Below, in pieces: positions 56,218 to 64,000 of a stretch of DNA of 64,000 nucleotides. Origin of the DNA: Pseudomonadota bacterium (GTDB taxonomy: Bacteria > Pseudomonadota > Gammaproteobacteria > Burkholderiales > JAJZQI01); assembly GCA_021851875.1 (NCBI GenBank), contig JAJZQI010000004.1, positions 120,536 through 184,535 of the forward strand, read 5' to 3'. The number at the start of each line of letters is the position of its first letter. Position 1 is the stretch's first letter. The notes below the pieces were generated by a model, which saw only the letters and a list, made by a program, of their open reading frames with translations, did not search any database and was not told the DNA's origin. Made by a program: the position numbers and the translations under genes.

Positions 56218-57303
56218 CTAACGCAGTTTCAAAGTGGACAAACCCACCAGCACCAGCATCATGCTGATGATCCAGAAACGCACCACCACCTGCGTTTCCT
56301 TCCAGCCCTTCAATTCATAGTGGTGGTGCAGCGGCGCCATGCGGAATATCCGTTTGCCGGTCAGCTTGAAGGAACCGACCTGCAGCATCACCGACAAGGT
56401 TTCCATCACAAACACGCCGCCCATGATGAACAGCACGATTTCCTGCCGCACAATCACGGCAACCACTCCCAGCGCGCCGCCCAACGCCAATGCGCCGACA
56501 TCGCCCATGAACACTTCGGCGGGATAGGCGTTGAACCACAGGAAGCCCAGACCGGCACCGGCCAACGCGGCGCAGAACACCACCAGCTCACCCGCGCCCG
56601 GAATGTAAGGCAGGCCGAGATATTTGGAAAACACCGCATTACCCGCCACATAGGCAAATACACCCAGGGCGCTGCCCACCAGCACGGTCGGCATGATGGC
56701 CAGACCGTCCAGCCCGTCGGTCAGGTTCACGGCATTGCTGGTCCCGACGATGACGAAATAGCCCAGGATCATGAAGCCGACGGCCCCCAGCGGAATGGCC
56801 ACGGTTTTGAAGAACGGCACGATCAGTTCGGTCTGGCTCGGCAGGGTGGCGCTAAAGGCGAGATAGCCGACCACGCCGATGCCGATGACGGATTGCCAGA
56901 AGTACTTGGCCTTGGCCGACAAGCCCTTGGGGTTGCGATGCACCACCTTGCGGTAATCGTCCACCCAGCCGATCGCGCCATAACCGACCAGAGTCGTCAG
57001 CACCACCCAGATATAGGGGTTGTTCAGATCGGCCCACAGCAGGGTGGTAAAGGCGATCGACACAATGATCAATGCGCCGCCCATGGTCGGAGTACCGGCT
57101 TTGCTCAGGTGGGTTTGCGGACCGTCGTCCCGTACGGCCTGACCGATTTTCATGGCCGTCAGGCGGCGGATCATCCACGGACCGACGGAAAACGAGATCA
57201 TCAGCGACGTGAGCGTCGCCAGCACAGCGCGCAGTGTGATGTAATTGAATACATTGAATGCACGAACATCATGCCCCAGCCATTGAAACAGCATCAGCAG
57301 CAT
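56218..57303 (-). CDS. mraY: Phospho-MurNAc-pentapeptide-transferase MraY
   Basis: 361 aa, ten-helix inner-membrane enzyme that makes lipid I on undecaprenyl phosphate. Family motifs: [10 protein letters not shown] (about 70), [20 protein letters not shown] (about 111-130), [14 protein letters not shown] and [15 protein letters not shown]. The start overlaps the murF stop by 10 bp. Confidence 0.97.
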   Translation of the reverse strand: MLLMLFQWLGHDVRAFNVFNYITLRAVLATLTSLMISFSVGPWMIRRLTAMKIGQAVRDDGPQTHLSKAGTPTMGGALIIVSIAFTTLLWADLNNPYIWVVLTTLVGYGAIGWVDDYRKVVHRNPKGLSAKAKYFWQSVIGIGVVGYLAFSATLPSQTELIVPFFKTVAIPLGAVGFMILGYFVIVGTSNAVNLTDGLDGLAIMPTVLVGSALGVFAYVAGNAVFSKYLGLPYIPGAGELVVFCAALAGAGLGFLWFNAYPAEVFMGDVGALALGGALGVVAVIVRQEIVLFIMGGVFVMETLSVMLQVGSFKLTGKRIFRMAPLHHHYELKGWKETQVVVRFWIISMMLVLVGLSTLKLR

Positions 57304-58661
57304 GTGCTTTCCCCTTTAACTGTCAATCGTTCCACAACCCGCTCCATGCGCATGAAGCGCGAACCTTTTACCAATACCGTCAATTCCGCGTCGGCCCGCT
57401 CCAACAAGGCGCTGACCAGCGCTTCCAGATCGCCGAAATGCACGCCGCCCGCGCCGAAGGCGTCAACAGCGGCGCGCGTCATCTCGCCCAGCGTCCAGAA
57501 CGTTTCAAGCCCTTTTTCCCGGGCATAACGGCCGATTCCGGCATGCATGCTTTCCGCCTGCTCGCCCAGTTCACCCATATCGCCCAGCACCATGATCCGG
57601 CGCCCCGGCTGCACCGCCAACACGTCAATGGCCGCCCGTACCGAGCCCGGATTGGCGTTGTAACTGTCGTCGATCACCGTCATGCCGCAGCAACCGGCCT
57701 TGCGCTGCAAGCGTCCCTTGGCGCCATGACAAGCCTCCAGACCGGCAACGATCTGCGGCAAAGCGATACCCAGCGCCAACGCGCCCGCCGTAGCGGCCAG
57801 CGCATTGCGCACATTGTGCAGCCCTGGCAACGCCAGCTTGACATTGGCCGCGCCGGCCGGCGTCTGCAATGACAGTGCGCTGCCGTCGGCCTGCAGGCTA
57901 TAGCTGCAATTGACCGCGCCGCTTTGCAGACCGAAGTCGATCACCCGACGCGTTCCTGCCAATTCTCGCCACATGCCGGCATGCGGATCTTCCGCATTGA
58001 TGACCGCCACGCCCGTCTGACTCAGGCCGGAAAATATTTCGCCCTTGGCCCGCGCGACCGCCTCGACCGTTCCCAGGCCCTGCAGATGCGCGCTTTGCGC
58101 ATTGTTCACCAGCGCCACCGACGGTCTCGCCAGCCGGGTCAGGTAGTCAATTTCACCCGGATGGTTCATGCCCATCTCGATCACGGCAAACCGGTGGTCC
58201 CGGTTCAAACGGAACAGCATCTGCGGCACACCGATATCGTTGTTCAGATTGCCTTCCGTTGCCAACACCGCCGTTTCACTGCTCGCGGCACGGCAAATCG
58301 ACGCCAGCATCTCCTTTACCGTGGTCTTGCCGTTGCTGCCCGTCACCGCAATCAGGGGCAGATCGAACTGACTGCGCCATGCCGCCGCCAGCTCTCCCAA
58401 CCCCCGCCGCGTATCTGCCACGGCCACCAGCGGCGCGGATATGTTTTCCGCTTTTGCCGCATTGACCATGACAGCCACCGCCCCCCCTGAGAGCGCCTGC
58501 CCAACAAACTGATGTCCGTCGAAGTTCTCGCCATCGAGTGCCACAAACAGATTGCCCGCCTTGACCGTCCGGCTGTCCGTACTCACTCCCGCGGCCGTGG
58601 GATTACCTCCGCGCGCCGTGCCGGATGTTGCTGCCGCAATCTGTTCCAGTGTCATTTCCAT
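57294..58661 (-). CDS. murF: UDP-MurNAc-tripeptide-D-alanyl-D-alanine ligase
   Basis: 455 aa, adds the D-Ala-D-Ala dipeptide supplied by DdlB. Start [14 protein letters not shown] (a second ATG two codons later is equally usable). Contains [17 protein letters not shown]-binding [15 protein letters not shown] (about 104-118) and [15 protein letters not shown]. Five bases after the murE stop. Confidence 0.96.
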   Translation of the reverse strand: MEMTLEQIAAATSGTARGGNPTAAGVSTDSRTVKAGNLFVALDGENFDGHQFVGQALSGGAVAVMVNAAKAENISAPLVAVADTRRGLGELAAAWRSQFDLPLIAVTGSNGKTTVKEMLASICRAASSETAVLATEGNLNNDIGVPQMLFRLNRDHRFAVIEMGMNHPGEIDYLTRLARPSVALVNNAQSAHLQGLGTVEAVARAKGEIFSGLSQTGVAVINAEDPHAGMWRELAGTRRVIDFGLQSGAVNCSYSLQADGSALSLQTPAGAANVKLALPGLHNVRNALAATAGALALGIALPQIVAGLEACHGAKGRLQRKAGCCGMTVIDDSYNANPGSVRAAIDVLAVQPGRRIMVLGDMGELGEQAESMHAGIGRYAREKGLETFWTLGEMTRAAVDAFGAGGVHFGDLEALVSALLERADAELTVLVKGSRFMRMERVVERLTVKGESTCC

Positions 58662-58666
58662 CTTGC

Positions 58667-60121
58667 TTATACCCAGTCCTGCAATGCCCGGTTGGCCGCA
58701 TCCACATCGGAAAATGGCAGCCGTATTCCGTTTATTTCCTGATAATCCTCGTGCCCCTTGCCGGCGATCAACACGATATCGTCAACGCCTGCCTGCCGGA
58801 TCGCCTGCCGGATCGCCAGCGCCCTGTCAGCCTGCACTTCATATTCGCCGCTCATGCCGGCCTCGATGTCCGCCAGAATCGCCAGCGGATCTTCCCGCCG
58901 CGGGTTGTCGCTGGTCAACACGACCACATCCGCCATCTCGCCGACTACCTTACCCATCACCGGGCGCTTGCCCTTGTCCCGATCGCCGCCGCAACCGAAC
59001 ACACAATGCAGCCTGCCTGACCGGCCCTGCAGCAGCTCCCGCAGGGTATGCAGCACCTTCTCCAGGGCATCCGGCGTGTGGGCGTAGTCCACCACCACCG
59101 TCGGCTTGCCGTTGCCGCCCAGCCGTTGCATCCGGCCAGCCGGCGGAGCGACCCGCTGCAAGCCGGCCACCGCCTGATCCAGCTTCACCCCGCTGACCAG
59201 CAGCGCGCCCAGGCTGGCCAGCAGGTTCGACACATTGAAGCGCCCCAGCAAGGGACTGATCATTTCCGCCCGGCCCCACGGTGTTGCCACGTCGAATCGC
59301 ACGCCTTCCGCTGTGGCCCGCAAATTCGCGGCCCTTAACTCGCCCAGTTCGAAGCCGTAGCCCAGCACCTCGACCGCTTTGCCCTGCAGCCGTGCCCGCA
59401 TTTGCAGGCCGAACGGATCATCCAGATTCAGTACGGCGTAACGCAGCCCCTGCCAGTCGAACAGGCGGGTCTTGGCGGCGGCGTAGCTGGCCATGTCGCC
59501 GTGGTAATCCAGATGGTCGCGCGACAGATTGGTCAAAACCGCCACGTCAAACGCCACCCCGTTTACCCGCCCCTGCTCCAGGCCGTGCGACGACACCTCC
59601 ATGGCAATCGCCTGCGCTCCTTCCTGCCGCAGCCCGGCCAGCATTTTCTGCAGCGCCACCGCCAGCGGCGTGGTATGCGTTGCCGGCATCATCTGGCCGG
59701 GAAAGCCGTTCCCCAACGTGCCCACCACGGCGGTCTGCTTGCCGGTTTGCGACAACACCTCGGCAATCCAGTGAGCGCACGAGGTCTTGCCGTTGGTGCC
59801 GGTCACCCCCACCACCCACATATGGCGAGTCGGCTCCCCCAAGCTGCGGCTGCTCAATTCGCCGACCCACTGTTTCAGCCCGGTTACCGGCAGATTGGGC
59901 ACACACCAGTCGGAGCGCCAGGCAAAATCGGCCGCTTCCCACAGCACCCCGGCCGCGCCGGCCTGTATCGCCGCCGCGATATAACGCCGTCCGTCGCCGG
60001 CCACACCGGGGTAGGCCAGGAAATACTCTCCGGCACTCAGCAGGCGCGAATCATCCGTCAGAGCGGCCTGCGTCCCTTGCTGTTGCAGCCACTGCCAAGC
60101 AGCATCCAGTCCGGCCGCCAT
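58667..60121 (-). CDS. murE: UDP-MurNAc-L-Ala-D-Glu:meso-diaminopimelate ligase
   Basis: 484 aa from ATG 60121, which overlaps the ftsI stop as TGATG; the ORF-track GTG one codon earlier is less likely. ATP-binding GVTGTNGKTSCAHW (about 107-120). The substrate motif DNPRREDP (about 400) is the DNPR type that selects meso-diaminopimelate rather than lysine, as expected for a Gram-negative wall. Confidence 0.96.
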   Translation of the reverse strand: MAAGLDAAWQWLQQQGTQAALTDDSRLLSAGEYFLAYPGVAGDGRRYIAAAIQAGAAGVLWEAADFAWRSDWCVPNLPVTGLKQWVGELSSRSLGEPTRHMWVVGVTGTNGKTSCAHWIAEVLSQTGKQTAVVGTLGNGFPGQMMPATHTTPLAVALQKMLAGLRQEGAQAIAMEVSSHGLEQGRVNGVAFDVAVLTNLSRDHLDYHGDMASYAAAKTRLFDWQGLRYAVLNLDDPFGLQMRARLQGKAVEVLGYGFELGELRAANLRATAEGVRFDVATPWGRAEMISPLLGRFNVSNLLASLGALLVSGVKLDQAVAGLQRVAPPAGRMQRLGGNGKPTVVVDYAHTPDALEKVLHTLRELLQGRSGRLHCVFGCGGDRDKGKRPVMGKVVGEMADVVVLTSDNPRREDPLAILADIEAGMSGEYEVQADRALAIRQAIRQAGVDDIVLIAGKGHEDYQEINGIRLPFSDVDAANRALQDWV

Positions 60122-61848
60122 CACAGCGACTCCGGCACTTCTTCTGCGCCGTCTGCCGGCAACATTACATTATTCACCGGCGCATCCGGCGGGACCCCCA
60201 GCATGCGCAGGGCCGAGCCCATCACGCGGGAAAATACCGGCGCGGCGACCTGACCGCCGTAATATTGGCCGGCAGAGGGCTCATCCACCATCACCGCCAC
60301 AATCAGGCGCGGATTCGAGGCTGGCGCAAAACCGATGAACGAGGCAATGTATTTATCTTTCGAGTAGCCGCCGTTCGGATCCACTTTGTGCGCCGTACCC
60401 GTCTTGCCGGCCACACGATAGCTGGGCACCTGAGCCCGCAAAGCGGTACCGCCCGGCAGCACCACCTTTTCCAGCATGCTCTTCACCTCATTCGCCACTT
60501 CCGCCGAAAACACCTGCTTGCCCGGCACGGAAGCCCTGTTCTTTACCAAGGTGACCGGCTTGATTTCGCCGTTGTTGGTAAACGCCATGTAAGCCCGCGC
60601 CATTTGCAGCAGACTGACCGAAAGACCGTGCCCGAATGCCATAGTGGCTTGCTCAATCGGGCGCCATGTTTTGTATGGCCTCAGCTTGCCCGTTGCTTCG
60701 CCGGGGAAATTCAGTCCCGGCGTTGAGCCGAAACCGGCCGCACGCAAGTAATTCCAGTACACCTCGGGTTTGACTTGCAGGATGATTTTGGACACGCCGA
60801 CGTTGCTCGACTTCTGAATCACCTGTGTTACCGTCAGGGCGCCCTCTTTTTCCGCATCATGGATCGTCGCGGGACCGATCTGCAGCGTGCCCGGCGCGGT
60901 CTGGATCACCGTATCCGGCGTCACCAGACCGATTTCCAACGCCGTCCCCACGGCAAACGGCTTCATTGTCGAACCCGGTTCGTACAAGTCGGTAATTGCA
61001 CGGTTGCGCGTTTTCGAGCCGGTCAGGTCGATTCGATTGTTCGGGTTGTAGGAAGGCTGGTTGGCCATCGCCAGCACTTCACCCGTTTTCGCATCCAGCA
61101 CCACAATGCTGCCCGCCTTGGCACGGTTCTGTTCCACCGCTGTTTTCAGTTCGCGGTAGGCCAGATACTGGATCTTGCGATCGATCGACAGCTCCAGATC
61201 GCGCCCCAGGTGCGGCGCCCTGATACTCTCGACGTCCTCGATGATGTCGCCGTGATTATCCTTGATCACCCGCTTGCTGCCGGGCGTACCCACCAGCCAA
61301 TCCTGGTAGGCCAGTTCAACGCCTTCCTGGCCGATGTCATCCGCCCCGGTAAAGCCCAGCACGTGCGCCAGCACTTCCCCAGCGGGGTAGTACCGACGGT
61401 ATTCGCGCTGCAAAAACACCCCGGGTATTTTCAAGCTCATCACTCCTGCCGCCACTTCCGGCGGCAATTGTCGCTTCAGGTAAACAAAGCCCTGACGCTT
61501 TGCCAGCTTCTGGCGCAGCTCCTTCTCATCCATCCCCAGCGCTTGGGCCAGCCTTGAGCGCATGGCCGGCGCCACTTCCACCTCGTCGGCGATCGCGCAG
61601 ACCGACTCGACCGGCGTGCTGATCGCCAACGGCTCGCCCCAGCGATCAGTGATCATGCCGCGTGTGGCGCTGATCTCGATCACCCGGCTGTAGCGCGCAT
61701 CACCCTTCTGCCGCAGGAATTCATTGTTCCAGCCCTGCAGGTACGCCGCCCGCCCCAACAAGGCCAACAGCCAGATCAGCAATAAGGCCAAAATCAAACG
61801 GGCGCGCCAGGACTGCACCCGCAGCGGCATACTGCCCACCTGTTTCAT
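60121..61848 (-). CDS. ftsI: Septal transpeptidase PBP3/FtsI
   Basis: 575 aa, class B penicillin-binding protein. One N-terminal membrane helix (LILALLLIWLLALLGRAAYL), dimerisation domain (about 60-220), transpeptidase domain (about 255-555). Active-site motifs: STMK within EPGSTMKPFAVG (about 290-300), SSN in SSNVG, and KTGT in KTGTAHK. It cross-links septal peptidoglycan with FtsW. Overlaps ftsL by 4 bp. Confidence 0.97.
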   Translation of the reverse strand: MKQVGSMPLRVQSWRARLILALLLIWLLALLGRAAYLQGWNNEFLRQKGDARYSRVIEISATRGMITDRWGEPLAISTPVESVCAIADEVEVAPAMRSRLAQALGMDEKELRQKLAKRQGFVYLKRQLPPEVAAGVMSLKIPGVFLQREYRRYYPAGEVLAHVLGFTGADDIGQEGVELAYQDWLVGTPGSKRVIKDNHGDIIEDVESIRAPHLGRDLELSIDRKIQYLAYRELKTAVEQNRAKAGSIVVLDAKTGEVLAMANQPSYNPNNRIDLTGSKTRNRAITDLYEPGSTMKPFAVGTALEIGLVTPDTVIQTAPGTLQIGPATIHDAEKEGALTVTQVIQKSSNVGVSKIILQVKPEVYWNYLRAAGFGSTPGLNFPGEATGKLRPYKTWRPIEQATMAFGHGLSVSLLQMARAYMAFTNNGEIKPVTLVKNRASVPGKQVFSAEVANEVKSMLEKVVLPGGTALRAQVPSYRVAGKTGTAHKVDPNGGYSKDKYIASFIGFAPASNPRLIVAVMVDEPSAGQYYGGQVAAPVFSRVMGSALRMLGVPPDAPVNNVMLPADGAEEVPESL

Positions 61849-62147
61849 CGACCGACACCCGTCGCCGATGCGGCCCGCACCCGCTCGTCCGGCGCCACCA
61901 TCTGGATTCGATCCGGCGTGGGCACCTGCATGTGCAGATATTTCACCGCAATCTGCTCAATCCGCGAGTGCATCGCCCAGGTACTCTGCTCCAACTGCAG
62001 GCGCCCCCATTCCTCATCCAGCCGCTTGGCGCGCATTTGCTCATCCTGCAGCTGGCCGAACTTCTGTCGGGCCTCATGCTGGGCGCTCACCCCCCCCAGC
62101 GCGCAGCCCAACAGAATGGCGAACAGCGCCAGATTAAGCCGGAACAC
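61845..62147 (-). CDS. ftsL: Cell division protein FtsL
   Basis: 100 aa from GTG 62147 ([19 protein letters not shown]), with GGGGGA 5 nt upstream; the ORF-track start lies in rsmH. Short cytoplasmic end, one helix, and a periplasmic coiled coil ([22 protein letters not shown]). Partner of FtsB and FtsQ. Overlaps rsmH by 14 bp. Confidence 0.9.
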   Translation of the reverse strand: MFRLNLALFAILLGCALGGVSAQHEARQKFGQLQDEQMRAKRLDEEWGRLQLEQSTWAMHSRIEQIAVKYLHMQVPTPDRIQMVAPDERVRAASATGVGR

Positions 62148-63093
62148 GCTTATCCCCCGGCATCGCCCCCGCGGTCCGCTCTGCCACGCGCAATACGGCA
62201 CTGCGGGCGCGCGGATTTTCCGTCAACTCCTGCTCGCTCGCCCTGACCGCCTTGCCTATCAGGCGCAGCGGCGGGACCCGCAAATCGCTTGCCCGCACCG
62301 GCACACCTCGCGGCAACACGTCAGCCGCACTCATCTCACGCATAAACCCTTTTACAATCCGGTCTTCCAGCGAATGAAAGCTGATCACCGCGAGCCGGCC
62401 GCCCGGCCGCAACAACCTTGCGCACTGCGGTAAAACTAGCGACAGCTCTTCAAGCTCCTGATTGATGAAAATCCGTAAAGCCTGAAATGTGCGCGTCGCC
62501 GGGTCTTGGTTTGGCTCACGCGTCCGCACGGCTTTTGCCACGATCTCGGCAAGTTGTCGTGTGGTAGCAATAACGCTCCCCGCTCGAGCCGCAACAATCG
62601 CTCTTGCAACCTGTTTAGCAAACCGTTCTTCGCCATAATTTTTGATCACCTCCCCGATTTCGCCCTCATCTGCGCGCATCAGCCATTCAGAAGCCGTCTC
62701 TCCCCGACTTGTGTCCATGCGCATATCCAGCGGTCCATCAAACCTGAAACTGAACCCCCGTTCCGCCATATCGAGCTGCGGCGAGGAAACACCGATATCC
62801 AGCAAAATCCCGTCCACCGACCCCAAACCGCGCTCAGCCAGCACGCTCGCCATATCGGCAAAACGGCTGTGCGCAATCTCGAAGCGCGGATCATTTATTG
62901 TTTGCGCTTCCGCTATGGCAGTCGGATCGCGATCCAGTGCCAGCAAACGGCCCTTTGAGCCAAGCCGCGCCAGAATCGCCCGGCTATGTCCGCCCCGGCC
63001 GAACGTGCCATCCACGTATATTCCATCCGGGCGAACCGACAGCGCATCCACCGCCTCGGCCAGCAACACCGGGCGATGCGCTGCCTCACTCAT
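62134..63093 (-). CDS. rsmH: 16S rRNA m4C1402 methyltransferase RsmH
   Basis: 319 aa, SAM-dependent N4-methylation of C1402 in 16S rRNA. Starts [16 protein letters not shown]-binding [16 protein letters not shown] (about 31-46), [21 protein letters not shown], and a long insert with [15 protein letters not shown]. Overlaps mraZ by 4 bp (ATGA). Confidence 0.97.
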   Translation of the reverse strand: MSEAAHRPVLLAEAVDALSVRPDGIYVDGTFGRGGHSRAILARLGSKGRLLALDRDPTAIAEAQTINDPRFEIAHSRFADMASVLAERGLGSVDGILLDIGVSSPQLDMAERGFSFRFDGPLDMRMDTSRGETASEWLMRADEGEIGEVIKNYGEERFAKQVARAIVAARAGSVIATTRQLAEIVAKAVRTREPNQDPATRTFQALRIFINQELEELSLVLPQCARLLRPGGRLAVISFHSLEDRIVKGFMREMSAADVLPRGVPVRASDLRVPPLRLIGKAVRASEQELTENPRARSAVLRVAERTAGAMPGDKRVPA

Positions 63094-63536
63094 AACGAGA
63101 AGCCTTCCAGCTCCGGCGGCATGCCGCCGTCACGGAACGCCAAGGCGGCGTTCATCTGCTCATCCCACCGCGCGGCATCCCACAGCTCGAATTTATTTCC
63201 CTGCCCCACCAGCACCACGTCTTTTTCCAGACCGGCAAAGTCGCGCAAGGACGGCGCAACCAGAATCCGGCCGGCGCTATCGAGTTCGACATCGGCGGCG
63301 TTACCCACCAGCAGGCGTTGCAGGCTTCTTGATTGAGGATTGAAACTGGACAGCGCCACGAGCTTTTTCTCGATCGGCTCCCACTCGGGCAGAGGATAAA
63401 CGAGCAGACACTGACTCGGGTCGGCCGTCACGATCAGCCGACCCTCGCATTGCATGGCAAGCTGATCGCGATACTTGGCCGGAATGCCAAGACGCCCTTT
63501 GCCATCCAATGTCAGTTTTGCCACGCCGCGAAACAT
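63090..63536 (-). CDS. mraZ: Transcriptional regulator MraZ
   Basis: 148 aa from [22 protein letters not shown]; the ORF-track extension runs into the operator. Two AbrB-like swapped-hairpin repeats, each with a DxxGR motif ([11 protein letters not shown] and [11 protein letters not shown]). MraZ represses its own dcw operon by binding TGGG repeats, and such repeats are present upstream. First gene of the cluster. Confidence 0.96.
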   Translation of the reverse strand: MFRGVAKLTLDGKGRLGIPAKYRDQLAMQCEGRLIVTADPSQCLLVYPLPEWEPIEKKLVALSSFNPQSRSLQRLLVGNAADVELDSAGRILVAPSLRDFAGLEKDVVLVGQGNKFELWDAARWDEQMNAALAFRDGGMPPELEGFSL

Positions 63537-63588
63537 GATTTCGCTTGCCCCTTTGGTGATGTTGCCGGGAATCCGAAGAAAGCGTCTA

Positions 63589-63624
63589 CCCACTTTCCCC
63601 CACTTCTTCCCACTAATCCCCACT
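63589..63624 (-). promoter_or_regulatory. MraZ operator: four AGTGGG repeats
   Basis: Four copies of AGTGGG (CCCACT on the plus strand) start at 63589, 63599, 63609 and 63619, exactly 10 bp apart, so all lie on one face of the helix. This is the known MraZ-binding arrangement. The copy nearest the promoter overlaps the -10 hexamer, which fits autorepression. Confidence 0.9.
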
Positions 63625-63650
63625 ATAGATAAAAAAATCTACCCGGTCAA
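63622..63650 (-). promoter_or_regulatory. Sigma70 promoter of the mra/dcw operon
   Basis: On the minus strand TTGACC (63645-63650, 5/6), 17-bp spacer with a T-run, TATAGT (63622-63627, 5/6). Transcription should start near 63615, giving a leader of about 80 nt that carries the MraZ repeats. All dcw genes to ftsZ are packed tightly enough to be read from here, although internal promoters cannot be excluded. Confidence 0.8.
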
Positions 63651-63781
63651 GGAAGATTCAGGAATTTTCCGTTTCGAGACAAGGACTTATGCGACTTTTC
63701 TAATAAAGTGGATACTCCTTAAAAATTAAGCACATAGGAAAAATACTGAAAGTTGGACATGAAGATTCGATCGGAAACTGC

Positions 63782-64000
63782 GGTGAGTGGTGAGTGGTGA
63801 GTGGTGAGTGGTGAGTGGTGAGTGGTGAGTGGTGAGTGGTGAGTGGTGAGTGGTGAGTGGTGAGTGGTGAGTGGTGAGCGGTGAGCGGTGAGCGGTGAGC
63901 GGTGAGCGGTGAGCGGTGAGCGGTGAGCGGTGAGCGGTGAGCGGTGAGCGGTGAGCGGTGAGCGGTGAGCGGTGAGCGGTGAGCGGTGAGCGGTGAGCGG
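63782..64000. repeat. Heptanucleotide tandem array (GGTGAGT)13 (GGTGAGC)18+
   Basis: Thirteen perfect GGTGAGT units fill 63782-63872. From 63873 the unit changes once, T to C, and continues as 18 perfect GGTGAGC units plus 2 nt to the window edge; the array runs on beyond it. It lies 132 bp upstream of the dcw promoter. The 63651-63781 stretch between them is AT-rich and shows no gene. No ORF of note spans the array; it looks like a variable-number repeat. Confidence 0.95.

Noticed and set aside
63782-64000. CRISPR array
   Set aside because: Units are 7 bp with no spacers; this is a simple tandem repeat and there are no cas genes.

Overview
This window is a GC-rich chromosomal segment of a betaproteobacterium. 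The evidence is gene order: miaB-ybeZ-ybeY-corC-lnt next to glyQ-glyS-gmhB-plsC, pilB-pilC-pilD-coaE-zapD-yacG, and a full mra/dcw cluster that runs into lpxC, a dciA-like gene, an M23 peptidase, secA and argJ. The genus cannot be fixed from sequence alone; my guess is a Nitrosomonadales/Gallionellales-type environmental bacterium. Nearly everything is core chromosome. I see no transposase, integrase, phage gene, CRISPR array or rRNA.

Region 1 (1-5.5 kb): the 5' end of a small heme-copper-oxidase-like or NnrS-like membrane protein, divergent from a DNR-type Crp/Fnr regulator with a perfect TTGAC-N4-GTCAA palindrome between them; a small, apparently frameshifted exported ORF ended by a bidirectional terminator; a Lon-family protease; a hypothetical protein; and an AcuI/YhdH reductase. 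Region 2 (5.5-16.2 kb, minus strand): plsC, gmhB, glyS, glyQ, a DUF3365-type c-type heme protein, lnt, corC, ybeY, ybeZ, miaB, a small exported protein, and a self-contained tRNA-Met gene with promoter and terminator. Region 3 (16.2-31 kb, minus strand): the cation exporter dmeF with a Fur-box-like site, then a complete Pel exopolysaccharide locus (pelABCDEFG, transcribed from pelA) only 45 bp downstream of the signal-recognition gene ffh.

Region 4 (31-39 kb, plus strand): ypjD and yfjD (the same ffh neighbours as in E. coli), then type IV pilus genes pilB, pilC and pilD, coaE, zapD and yacG. Region 5 (39-46.8 kb, mostly minus): a lipoprotein, a MutT/ThiE-like fusion, argJ, secA and an M23 peptidase, with dciA divergent, then a 60-aa membrane protein and lpxC. 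Region 6 (47-63.6 kb, minus): the uninterrupted division and cell-wall cluster mraZ-rsmH-ftsL-ftsI-murE-murF-mraY-murD-ftsW-murG-murC-ddlB-ftsQ-ftsA-ftsZ, driven by a strong sigma70 promoter whose -10 overlaps a four-copy MraZ operator. murB is not in the cluster. Upstream of it the window ends inside a perfect heptanucleotide tandem array: 13 GGTGAGT units followed by at least 18 GGTGAGC units.

No wholly new multi-gene system stands out. The strongest leads are the heptamer array and a possible degenerate relative between ftsA and ftsZ, the DNR-type class II promoter, the promoterless-looking ffh-pel junction, the low-GC tract inside pilC, and two convergent gene pairs that share a CTAG as both stop codons.
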